7,682 nucleotides of DNA from Alphaproteobacteria bacterium (GCA_018658685.1 JABHUT010000031.1:1-7682); one strand, 5' to 3'; shown: positions 1 to 6,566, numbered from the stretch's first letter. Translations and numbers: made by a program. Notes: a model not told the origin generated them from the sequence alone.

Positions 1-2214
1 ATTAATGACTTAATAAGCGTTGAAAGAGTTGAGGTTATTAAAGGCCCCCAGTCAACTTTATTTGGTAAAAATGCTATTGCTGGTGTAATTAATATTACAA
101 CCGCTCTTCCTGAAAATGAATTTGGTGGAAAATTACAATTAACAGCTGGCGAATATAGTCTGAATAAAATAGGCGGTACAGTTACAGGGCCACTTTCAGA
201 AAATACTTCTTTTAGAATATCTGGCACAAGGCATAAAAGAGATGGTTATACAAAAAACTTAGCCCTTGGAACAGAAATTAATGACAGAGACAGATATGCC
301 ATAAGAGCTCAATTATTAACTCAGTTAAGTGAAGACCTAACAGTCAGAGTTATAATTGATAAAGATGAGGCTGATGAAAATTGTTGTACAACTGCACCTT
401 TACTGAATGGTGCTGTGACTATTGGAGCTGATGCTTTTCTAGCCCCAGGCGTTACAACAATTATTGAACCAGCTAATACATTTGGATATGAAACCTATCT
501 TAATTTTGATCCTTCTGGAACTATTGAGAACCAAGGAATTTCTGTTCATGTTGATTATGATCTTGGCTTTGCTAATCTAACATCAATAACTGCTTACAGA
601 GAAAGCTCACAAGCAGTAAATGGTGATGTTGATTTTAGCTCTTTGCCTTTATTGACTAATGGAATTTATGATGATTTTGAAACATTTACTCAAGAATTTA
701 GACTTACTTCCAATACAGATGGACCTTTACAATGGATGATTGGTGCATGGTATCAAGATGAATCCGTTCAACATGATAGAAATGTTTTTTATAAAGAATC
801 AATTGGACCTTTCATAGATTTAATCTTGGGCTCTGTTGGAACAAACTTAAATACAATTGCAGGACAAGTTGCAGTTCAAGGATTAGCACAAATATCTAAC
901 CTTCCTCCTGCAGCTCAGGCAGCTCTTTTAGGAACTGCTCTTCCTCCACTAACTACAACACAAATTGGAGGTGTTTTAGCTGGAGTTTCTACAGGAAGCC
1001 CTGCTCTTGATGGTGGCATTGCCGCAATTATTCCAGGCCTTGCAGCTCAGCAAAGAGCAAGTTGGTACAAAACTAATGGCGGTCTTCAAAATGAATATTT
1101 TGATATGGATAATGAAGCTTTTAGTATTTTTGCACAGATAGATTATGATATTACATCTAATACTTCTATTTCAATCGGCCTAAGTTACTCGAAAGATGAA
1201 AAAGAAGTAGTTTCAAATGTGATAATCGATGACGAATTTGCTGCTATACCGTTTATATTAAACCCTGCTACAGCAGCTTTAGCTGGATTCCAATTCTTTC
1301 CTCCCTTCTTTAACTACCCAAATGCTAATGAGGATGGTAAATGGAATTCTGATGATGTTACACATTCAGTAAAATTAATTCATGAATTTGATGATACTTT
1401 ATCCGGATATATCAGTCACTCAACAGGTTTTAAAGCAATTTCAACAAACTTAGGAGCAAATGCAACCGTTTATGCTGGTCAATCTATGGACCCGAGTATT
1501 TACTTCGCTCAACCTGAAGAAGCTGAAAATATCGAAGTTGGCTTTAAAAAGACATTTTCTAATGGTTACTTAAATATGTCATTCTTCCATATGGCTGTTG
1601 AAGGTTATCAATCAAATCTATTTATTGGTACAGGTTTCAACCTAGTTAATATTGGTGAACAAACCAACAAAGGAATTGAAATTGACTCGCTGTTTTTCCT
1701 TAGTGAAAATTTTGTCTTCACTTTTGCTGCAAGTTTAATAGATGCTACCTTTAATGACTTTAAGAATGGTCCATGCGATCGAACTTTTGTTCCTCCTGCA
1801 TCTGATGACTGCCCAATAATAAATGGCGGCCCTGCAAGAGTAAAAGATTTCACTGGTAGAACTCCTTCAGGCGTCCCTGAATTAGCAATTACTGTTTCCG
1901 GAACATATACATTTGATTTAAATGAAAATATGACTGGTTATATTAGAGGCGAATACGTATACGAGGATGCTTACCAAGCAACAGATGCTGTTCCTGTAGA
2001 AGTACCTAATGCTTTGAGAGAAGTTGGAACTTTAAATGCAAGTCTTGGTGTTAAAGATTCAGCTTCAGGATTTAGCTTAATGCTTTGGGGTAGAAATATT
2101 AATGATGATGAATATATTTATACTGGGTTTAATGTTCCAGGATCACCTGGATCCTATGCTGGTTATCCAGTTGTTCCAAAAATGTGGGGATTAACATTAA
2201 GCAGAGAATTTTAA
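1..2214 (+). CDS. TonB-dependent outer-membrane receptor, 5'-truncated by window edge
   Basis: The reading frame is open from the first base, so the gene starts upstream of the window; 737 codons are visible. Receptors of this family import scarce ligands (iron chelates, cobalamin, glycans and others) across the outer membrane using TonB-ExbBD energy. Codons 7-34 are the end of the plug domain: VERVEVIKGPQ followed by LFGKNAIAGVINITT is the classic plug motif. The rest alternates amphipathic strands and loops of a beta-barrel and ends in ...SREF, the C-terminal Phe recognised by the outer-membrane assembly machinery. Signal peptide and TonB box are missing because of the edge. Cys592 and Cys604 form a likely loop disulphide pair, and Cys128-Cys129 are adjacent. 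Codons 269-351 form an Ala/Leu/Gly-rich, unusually hydrophobic insertion. The GTG at 415 is internal, not a start, because the plug motif lies upstream in the same frame. No neighbour gene reveals the ligand. Family assignment is very secure; substrate is unknown. Confidence 0.97.
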   Translation: MNDLISVERVEVIKGPQSTLFGKNAIAGVINITTALPENEFGGKLQLTAGEYSLNKIGGTVTGPLSENTSFRISGTRHKRDGYTKNLALGTEINDRDRYAIRAQLLTQLSEDLTVRVIIDKDEADENCCTTAPLLNGAVTIGADAFLAPGVTTIIEPANTFGYETYLNFDPSGTIENQGISVHVDYDLGFANLTSITAYRESSQAVNGDVDFSSLPLLTNGIYDDFETFTQEFRLTSNTDGPLQWMIGAWYQDESVQHDRNVFYKESIGPFIDLILGSVGTNLNTIAGQVAVQGLAQISNLPPAAQAALLGTALPPLTTTQIGGVLAGVSTGSPALDGGIAAIIPGLAAQQRASWYKTNGGLQNEYFDMDNEAFSIFAQIDYDITSNTSISIGLSYSKDEKEVVSNVIIDDEFAAIPFILNPATAALAGFQFFPPFFNYPNANEDGKWNSDDVTHSVKLIHEFDDTLSGYISHSTGFKAISTNLGANATVYAGQSMDPSIYFAQPEEAENIEVGFKKTFSNGYLNMSFFHMAVEGYQSNLFIGTGFNLVNIGEQTNKGIEIDSLFFLSENFVFTFAASLIDATFNDFKNGPCDRTFVPPASDDCPIINGGPARVKDFTGRTPSGVPELAITVSGTYTFDLNENMTGYIRGEYVYEDAYQATDAVPVEVPNALREVGTLNASLGVKDSASGFSLMLWGRNINDDEYIYTGFNVPGSPGSYAGYPVVPKMWGLTLSREF

Positions 2215-2236
2215 TTAAAATTAAAATTATTAAATT

Positions 2237-2265
2237 AAAGGCGGCTCATTTGCCGCCTTTTTTTT
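2237..2265 (+). terminator. Intrinsic terminator of the first receptor gene
   Basis: A perfect 9-bp stem, AAAGGCGGC (2237-2245) pairing with GCCGCCTTT (2252-2260), encloses a 6-base loop and runs into an uninterrupted T tract ending at 2265. It begins 22 bases after the TAA of the first receptor gene. The high G+C of the stem stands out against very AT-rich surroundings. It implies that the first receptor transcript ends here and that the second receptor has its own promoter. Confidence 0.93.
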
Positions 2266-2286
2266 ATCTAAAGTTATTTTCAATAT

Positions 2287-2318
2287 AAATAGTAAAAATT
2301 TTTAGAAATAGTAAAAAT
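2287..2318 (+). repeat. 13-base direct repeat AAATAGTAAAAAT, two copies
   Basis: AAATAGTAAAAAT occurs at 2287-2299 and again at 2306-2318, 19 bases apart start to start (nearly two helical turns). A 12-base core, AATAGTAAAAAT, recurs at 6604-6615 just before polA. Local base composition is extremely AT-rich, so chance similarity is possible, but exact identity over 12-13 bases in three non-coding places is noticeable. It could be a binding site or an upstream promoter element; no known motif is recognised. Confidence 0.5.
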
Positions 2319-2358
2319 AAGTTGCTAAATTGAAATTAGCTAATAGAGTTATTAATGG

Positions 2359-2404
2359 ACCACTTAAATAATAATAATAATAACTTCATAGTTTGAAAAG
2401 TGGT
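2359..2404 (+). other. Stem-loop immediately before the leader ORF
   Basis: ACCACTT (2359-2365) is exactly complementary to AAGTGGT (2398-2404), giving a 7-bp stem with a 32-base loop that holds the AAT microsatellite. The right arm ends directly before the GAGGGGGGAG ribosome-binding-like site, where folding could influence its accessibility. The stem is short and the loop long, so this is weak on its own. Confidence 0.3.
2366..2383 (+). repeat. AAT trinucleotide microsatellite (about 5 units)
   Basis: Five consecutive AAT units occupy 2367-2381, with matching partial units at both ends. It sits in the loop of the 2359-2404 stem, upstream of the short ORF. Such a tract could vary in length by slippage. 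It also loosely resembles repeated hexamers of a Fur box, but lacks the inverted half, so I do not call it one. Confidence 0.7.
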
Positions 2405-2414
2405 GAGGGGGGAG

Positions 2415-2474
2415 ATGAAACCAAAGAGTGTTAGGCTTTGTTTTACTTCCTTGTTACACAGTGTGCTGAGATAG
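2415..2474 (+). CDS. Putative 19-codon leader peptide ORF (or relic of a gene start)
   Basis: ATG at 2415 opens a 19-codon frame, MKPKSVRLCFTSLLHSVLR, ending with TAG at 2472-2474. A purine-rich site, GAGGGGGGAG (2405-2414), abuts the ATG, giving good anti-SD complementarity but very close spacing. The last codons lie on the left arm (2456-2467) of a terminator-like hairpin, and the stop lies in its loop, so a ribosome here would sterically oppose hairpin formation. This is the arrangement of a leader-peptide attenuator. There is no run of one amino acid like those in classic biosynthetic attenuators. The positively charged start followed by a hydrophobic stretch also looks like the beginning of a receptor signal peptide, so the ORF could be the remnant of a lost gene. 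Translation is unproven. Confidence 0.35.
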   Translation: MKPKSVRLCFTSLLHSVLR

Positions 2475-2518
2475 AAATATAGAAATATGTTGCAATTTAA
2501 GCACACTGTGTTTTTTTT
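2456..2518 (+). terminator. Terminator-like hairpin upstream of the second receptor
   Basis: ACACAGTGTGCT (2456-2467) pairs perfectly with AGCACACTGTGT (2500-2511), a 12-bp stem with a 32-base loop, and is followed by T's through 2518. On the opposite strand no T-run follows, so if it terminates, it acts on plus-strand transcription. The upstream gene already has its own terminator at 2237-2265, so this one must act on a transcript that starts between them, such as a small RNA or the leader of the next gene. The loop includes a tandem ATAGAAAT repeat (2471-2486). Each arm contains a near-palindrome, ACAC-W-GTGT, so a protein-binding role is an alternative. The long loop lowers confidence. Confidence 0.5.
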
Positions 2519-2540
2519 ATCAAAATTTTTATTGTTTTCT

Positions 2541-2570
2541 TTGATTAAATAAGTATCCTATTATTTATAA
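2541..2570 (+). promoter_or_regulatory. Candidate sigma70-type promoter for the second receptor
   Basis: TTGATT (2541-2546) and TTATAA (2565-2570) are separated by 18 bases and would start transcription near 2577, giving a leader of about 47 bases before the ATG at 2624. Another -10-like hexamer, TATTAT (2559-2564), overlaps but is too close to this -35. AT-rich spacers give many such matches, so this is a weak call. If correct, the second receptor can be transcribed independently of anything ending at the 2456-2518 hairpin. Confidence 0.3.
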
Positions 2571-2609
2571 GCCTAACAAAAAAAATAACAATTGCGGTAA
2601 AACGTAACT

Positions 2610-2617
2610 AAGGGGGG
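2610..2617 (+). promoter_or_regulatory. Ribosome-binding site of the second receptor
   Basis: AAGGGGGG at 2610-2617 lies 6 bases before the ATG at 2624 and fixes that start. The six-G run resembles the site before the 2415 ORF and is striking in such AT-rich sequence. Confidence 0.85.
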
Positions 2618-2623
2618 CACTAG

Positions 2624-5539
2624 ATGTCAAAACGTATTTTATTTGCAGCTATATTTATGGTTGCGCCATTATTTTTTTCTAATGTTGCTTTAGCTCAAGA
2701 AGCTAAGACAACTGGAATTGAAGAAATTCTTGTAACTGCTGAAAGAACTGCACAAAGTATTCAAGATGTTCCAATTGCGGTTTCCGCTTTTGGAGCTGAA
2801 GCTCTTGAGCTTCAACAAATTGAAACATTTGGTGATCTTCAATTCACTATTCCAAGTGTTACTTATACACGTGGTAATTTCACTGGTGGCAGTATGTCTA
2901 TAAGAGGTGTTGCTTCTGCTGCTGTTGCCGCTTCCGGTGATGGAGCTGTTGCTTATCATCTTGATAGTATCCCTCTTCCAACACGAGTATTTGAAACAGA
3001 ATTTTATGATGTTTCCCGTGTCGAAGTTCTGAGAGGACCTCAGGGAACTCTTTATGGTGCTAACGCTACAGCTGGTACAGTAAATATGATTTTTGCAAGA
3101 CCAACAAATGAAGTTGAAGCCTCAGCTGAAATAGAATTTGGAGACTATAATCATAAAAAAATTAAAATTATGATGAATATGCCTTTAGCCGATAACTTAC
3201 GTTTAAGGGTATCAGGCATGAACTTAAGCAGAGAAGGTTTTTCTACTAATATGTTTCCTGGAAAAGAAGGAGAAGCTATTGATGGAAGGGATATAACCTC
3301 ATACAGAGCGGTTCTTGAAGCTGATCTTAATGAAGATACTGTTGCTAGATTTACTTATATGAATTTTGAAGAAGATGATAATAGAGCACGTGCTGGTCGT
3401 CAAATGTGTAAAATGACGGAAACACCTGCATACGGTTGTCACCCTACTGAGTTTGGTAGAGATTCTTTTCAAGGACCTGGAGGTCTTAACGGAATACTCT
3501 TGGCTGTAGCAGGTATGGCAAGTTTTAGTCCACTAGACACAGCACCATCTCAACCTCTTTTTGGAATTCGAGAAACATATCAAGCAATTGATCCTGTATA
3601 TAAAGTTCATGAAAAAGCCTATATGCTAGCAATAGAAAATAATTCATTTGAAAATTTAACTATTAAAGCAAATTTTGCTTATCATGAAAGTGGAATTCTT
3701 TCACAACAAGATTATTCACAAAATGATGGTCGAACAAAATTATTTAAAGGAACTAATCCTTTTTTTCCAAATGGAGAACTTCCAATATCAGGCTACACAG
3801 ATCCTAATTCAGGAAATTTTGGTGCTATGGGTATTTTTGGAGGATCTGTAGGCGGTTATCATGATTTTGGATTCGCTTATGATACTTCAAGAAGTGAAAA
3901 TGAATATACATATGGTGATATTACTATTGCCTCAGATTTTGATGGAAATGTAAACTTTGTTGCTGGCTTTAATATGTTAGAAAATGAAACAGTTAACCTT
4001 TATGATGTGTATTTTAACGGTGGTGATGCTGTTGCTCTTGCCCCTATATTGAGTGGAGCAAGATTGTATCCTTCTCATTATAGAAATTTAACAAATCCAT
4101 ATGAACTTGAACGTACTGGTGTTTTTGCTCAAGTGTATATAGATGTTAATGAAGATACTCAAATTACTCTTGGTGCTAGATGGAATGAGTCAGAAAAAAG
4201 AGTTGCTGATGCTCAGCAGTTTTTAAATTCTATTATTCTTGCTGGAGGAACATCAGTTGGTGATCCTGTGCTTGCAGCTGTACAAAGAACAGATCCTAAT
4301 TTAGGTCTAGTTTTTGCTGGATTAGGCGGACCTGCACTTCAACCAATTCCTGCCCCGGGTGAGCAAAGAGCCCTTACAGGTAACCCTGTTTCTTTTACAG
4401 AGGAGGAGATTACTTATAAAGCTGGTATAGATTGGACACCAGATTTAGAGGCAACTGATTCAACATTAATTTATGCAAGTATTTCTAGAGGTTATCGTCC
4501 TGGCTTATTTAATCCGCCTGTTGACCCGGTATTATTTGCTGGTGTAGATCCTCAAGCTGATCCAGAATTTATTGATGCATTTGAGATTGGCATGAAGAAT
4601 GTATTAAATGACAATACATTGATTGCTAACTTCTCAGCTTTTTATTATGACTACCAAGGACTTCAAGTTTCAAAAATTATAGCTCGAACATCTGTGAATG
4701 AAAATATTGATGCAGAAATGACGGGTCTTGAGGCTGAACTTGCTTGGTCACCATCATCAGTACCGGGTTTAAAAATTGATGCACAATTTTCAATGCTAGA
4801 TACTGAAGTTGCTGGTGGCACTAAATCACTTAACCCGCATGACCTAACTGGAAGAAATCTTGGTGATACTCAAGGTTGGGTGATGAAGGATATTAATAAT
4901 GCTTCTACATGTGGATTTACTAAGCAGCAATTACTTGCTGGATTAGGTGGTGGTGTTATAAATGCCAACCCTGCAGCTGGTGCCCTAGATGTATATCTTT
5001 TACCAAAAACTTTATCAGTTAATAATTTTGATTCTGCTGATCCGTCTGGATTAATGGATCCACTAGCTCAAATTTTTGGAATGGGTGCTCTACCAACACT
5101 TGGTAACTGTGCTTCTATAGCTTCAAAATTAACTGCAGCGGGTCTAGGTGGATTTTATGAGGTTGAGTATGATTTAGGTGGAAATGAATTAACAAATGCA
5201 CCTAAGGCAACTGCCCATATTGGTATAGAATATACCGCAGATTTTACTGAATCAAATCTACAAGTTATTTCTCGATTGGATTATTATTGGCAGGATTCAA
5301 TGTGGACTCGCCTTTATAATACTACGAGAGATAGTATAGATTCTTGGGATGTTATTAATGCTCAAGTTATCATTAAGCCAACGAACTCTGATTTTTATGC
5401 AAGACTCTGGGTTCAAAATCTAGCTGATGATGATAACCAAACAGGTGCGTACTTTACAGACCCTTCTTCAGGCCAATTTAGAAATGATTTCTATATGGAG
5501 CCAAGAATGTTTGGTATTTCATTTGGTGCGAAGTTCTAA
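2624..5539 (+). CDS. TonB-dependent outer-membrane receptor, 971 residues, complete
   Basis: This is an energy-coupled outer-membrane importer. Residues 1-24 are a signal peptide (MSKR, hydrophobic core, likely cleavage after A-L-A at 24/25). A TonB box, EEILVTA, lies at 33-39. The plug spans about 44-160, with QDVPIAVSAF (47-56), SIRGV (92-96) and RVEVLRGPQGTLYGANATAG (132-151). The remainder is the barrel, with NAPKATAHIGIEYT near 858-871 and a C-terminal ...SFGAKF ending in Phe. Cys262/Cys272 and Cys763/Cys829 may be loop disulphides. At 971 residues it is longer than most family members (commonly 700-850); the excess lies in loop insertions, including Ala/Gly/Leu-rich stretches at about 284-312, 533-582 and 768-845. 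A strong ribosome-binding site supports the start. It is a single-gene unit between a candidate promoter and the terminator at 5563-5592. No transporter partner, sigma factor or enzyme nearby indicates the ligand. Family is certain; substrate is unknown. Confidence 0.97.
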   Translation: MSKRILFAAIFMVAPLFFSNVALAQEAKTTGIEEILVTAERTAQSIQDVPIAVSAFGAEALELQQIETFGDLQFTIPSVTYTRGNFTGGSMSIRGVASAAVAASGDGAVAYHLDSIPLPTRVFETEFYDVSRVEVLRGPQGTLYGANATAGTVNMIFARPTNEVEASAEIEFGDYNHKKIKIMMNMPLADNLRLRVSGMNLSREGFSTNMFPGKEGEAIDGRDITSYRAVLEADLNEDTVARFTYMNFEEDDNRARAGRQMCKMTETPAYGCHPTEFGRDSFQGPGGLNGILLAVAGMASFSPLDTAPSQPLFGIRETYQAIDPVYKVHEKAYMLAIENNSFENLTIKANFAYHESGILSQQDYSQNDGRTKLFKGTNPFFPNGELPISGYTDPNSGNFGAMGIFGGSVGGYHDFGFAYDTSRSENEYTYGDITIASDFDGNVNFVAGFNMLENETVNLYDVYFNGGDAVALAPILSGARLYPSHYRNLTNPYELERTGVFAQVYIDVNEDTQITLGARWNESEKRVADAQQFLNSIILAGGTSVGDPVLAAVQRTDPNLGLVFAGLGGPALQPIPAPGEQRALTGNPVSFTEEEITYKAGIDWTPDLEATDSTLIYASISRGYRPGLFNPPVDPVLFAGVDPQADPEFIDAFEIGMKNVLNDNTLIANFSAFYYDYQGLQVSKIIARTSVNENIDAEMTGLEAELAWSPSSVPGLKIDAQFSMLDTEVAGGTKSLNPHDLTGRNLGDTQGWVMKDINNASTCGFTKQQLLAGLGGGVINANPAAGALDVYLLPKTLSVNNFDSADPSGLMDPLAQIFGMGALPTLGNCASIASKLTAAGLGGFYEVEYDLGGNELTNAPKATAHIGIEYTADFTESNLQVISRLDYYWQDSMWTRLYNTTRDSIDSWDVINAQVIIKPTNSDFYARLWVQNLADDDNQTGAYFTDPSSGQFRNDFYMEPRMFGISFGAKF

Positions 5540-5562
5540 AACTAAGATCAAATAATGAAATT

Positions 5563-5592
5563 AAGCGCGGTAGAGATATCGCGCTTTTTTTT
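5563..5592 (+). terminator. Terminator of the second receptor, in the convergent gap
   Basis: AAGCGCG (5563-5569) pairs perfectly with CGCGCTT (5580-5586) across a 10-base loop, and T's run to 5592. It begins 24 bases after the receptor's TAA and ends just before the stop codon of the convergent ABC gene at 5595. On the minus strand the same hairpin is followed only by a broken T-rich stretch, so it may also terminate the ABC transcript, but less efficiently. Confidence 0.85.
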
Positions 5593-5594
5593 GC

Positions 5595-6542
5595 TTATTT
5601 TTTTGATGTAATAGAGAGAAAAACTGTTTCTAAGGATGCCCCTGAAACAGAAAAGTCTCTGACATCAAGACCAGTTTCTTCAACTTTTCTCAGGATATCT
5701 CTTGATGTCTCATTTTTAGGATTATAACCTATTAAGATATTTTTATCTTTATCAATTATTGCTCCCATATCCTTTAAAGGGGGGCTAAGATTTTCAATAT
5801 TTTCTGAAGTTTTAATAATCAGACTTTTAGAATCTGCATCATTTAAAATTTCCTTTGTTGGCGCACATCTTACTATTTGTCCATTATCAACAATTGCTAT
5901 TGTATCACAAAGCTCTTCAGCCTCTTCAAGGTAATGAGTTGTTAATATAATTGTTGTTCCATATTCATTAAGCTTTCTAATATAAGCCCATAATTGTTGT
6001 CTTAACTCAATATCAACACCAGCAGTAGGCTCATCTAGTATTAAAATAGGAGGTCTATGAACCATAGACTTAGCAACAAGCAATCTTCTTTTCATTCCGC
6101 CAGAAAGAGTACGTGTATATGAATCTGCTTTATCCTCAAGGTCGAGAGTTTCCAATAAAAAATCTACATTACGATCCTTAGGCATGACACCATACATACC
6201 AGCTTGTTGATTTAGTGTTTCTCGAGGTGAAAAAAATGGATCAACATATATTTCTTGCGGAACAACACCTAAAGATGCACGAACAGATCTTGGATTTTTG
6301 TCAAGATCAAAACCCCAAACAATAGCCTTACCAGATGTTTTCAGTGTTAAGCCGGCAAGAATATTTATAAATGTAGATTTACCAGCGCCATTGGGGCCTA
6401 GGAGACCAAACATTGAACCCCTAGGAATATTTAAATCAATAGAATCAAGTGCTAATAAATTGCCTGCGCCACCAATACCTTTGTACTCTTTTGATAACCC
6501 CTTAATCTCAATTGCAATATCTGGAAGAATTTCGTTTTTCAT
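5595..6542 (-). CDS. ABC-2-type exporter, ATP-binding subunit (CcmA/DrrA-like), 315 residues
   Basis: This is the cytoplasmic ATPase of a multidrug/lipid/polysaccharide-type exporter; it would power a separate ABC-2 membrane subunit. All nucleotide-binding motifs are intact: Walker A GPNGAGKST (49-57), Q-loop Gln96, signature LSGGM (146-150), Walker B LILDEP (167-172), D-loop AGVD (174-177) and H-loop His203. The region after about residue 225 is the accessory domain typical of DrrA-like ATPases, ending in SLETVFLSIT. Length is normal for the family. The ATG at 6542 has a short purine stretch (AGAGAG) two bases upstream, and no better start is seen. The wording (LRQQLWAY, LTTHYLEEAEELCD) resembles alphaproteobacterial members. 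The gene stands alone: polA diverges upstream and the receptor converges downstream, so no permease is adjacent. Substrate is unknown. It may pair with a permease encoded elsewhere. Confidence 0.95.
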   Translation of the reverse strand: MKNEILPDIAIEIKGLSKEYKGIGGAGNLLALDSIDLNIPRGSMFGLLGPNGAGKSTFINILAGLTLKTSGKAIVWGFDLDKNPRSVRASLGVVPQEIYVDPFFSPRETLNQQAGMYGVMPKDRNVDFLLETLDLEDKADSYTRTLSGGMKRRLLVAKSMVHRPPILILDEPTAGVDIELRQQLWAYIRKLNEYGTTIILTTHYLEEAEELCDTIAIVDNGQIVRCAPTKEILNDADSKSLIIKTSENIENLSPPLKDMGAIIDKDKNILIGYNPKNETSRDILRKVEETGLDVRDFSVSGASLETVFLSITSKK

Positions 6543-6544
6543 AT

Positions 6545-6550
6545 CTCTCT
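6545..6550 (-). promoter_or_regulatory. Weak ribosome-binding site of the ABC ATPase
   Basis: On the minus strand AGAGAG lies two bases before the ATG at 6542. The match is partial and the spacing short, so translation initiation may be modest. Confidence 0.4.
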
Positions 6551-6566
6551 ATATATTTTTAAATGT

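Larger units (their letters stand above)
2429..2578. repeat. 10-base inverted repeat enclosing the terminator-like hairpin
   Basis: TGTTAGGCTT (2429-2438) is the exact reverse complement of AAGCCTAACA (2569-2578). The left arm lies in the short leader ORF. The right arm follows the T-run and overlaps the expected transcription start of the candidate promoter at 2541-2570. In RNA the pair could close a large stem around the 2456-2511 hairpin; in DNA it could be two half-sites. Perfect 10-base complementarity containing GGC/GCC in AT-rich sequence makes chance less likely, but does not exclude it. Confidence 0.4.
2215..2623. other. Structured 409-base intergenic region between the two receptors
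   Basis: No gene-sized ORF was found on either strand. The region holds, in order: the terminator of the upstream gene; a 13-base direct repeat; an AAT microsatellite inside a stem-loop; a G-rich ribosome-binding-like site with a 19-codon ORF; a terminator-like hairpin with T-run; a 10-base inverted repeat enclosing that hairpin; a candidate promoter; and the ribosome-binding site of the second receptor. I looked for motifs of common structured RNAs (cobalamin B12 box, TPP core, SRP RNA, RNase P) and recognised none. Density of structure is higher than a plain spacer needs, and a regulatory leader or small RNA is likely, though its class is unknown. Confidence 0.5.

Noticed and set aside
415..417. 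GTG as the start of the first receptor
   Set aside because: The same frame is open to base 1 and encodes the plug motif upstream, so the true start lies outside the window.
1608..1853. Minus-strand ORF of 81 codons inside the first receptor
   Set aside because: It is antisense to well-conserved barrel sequence, has no protein-family features, and is a frame shadow.
2366..2383. Fur-box-like AATAAT hexamers
   Set aside because: Only direct AAT units are present, without the inverted half; it is better described as a microsatellite.
2464..2472. CTGAGAT resembling part of the TPP riboswitch core
   Set aside because: The other conserved TPP blocks are absent in the following hundred bases, and the motif is explained by the hairpin arm.
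2456..2511. A tiny MITE-like element with 12-base terminal inverted repeats
   Set aside because: No target-site duplication or second copy is visible, and the trailing T-run fits a terminator better.
2359..2518. A cobalamin riboswitch upstream of the receptor
   Set aside because: Cobalamin riboswitches often precede such receptors, but no B12-box-like sequence is present.
2690..2959. Minus-strand ORF of 89 codons inside the second receptor
   Set aside because: It is antisense to the plug domain, with Ser/Asn-rich low-complexity sequence and no recognisable features; a frame shadow.
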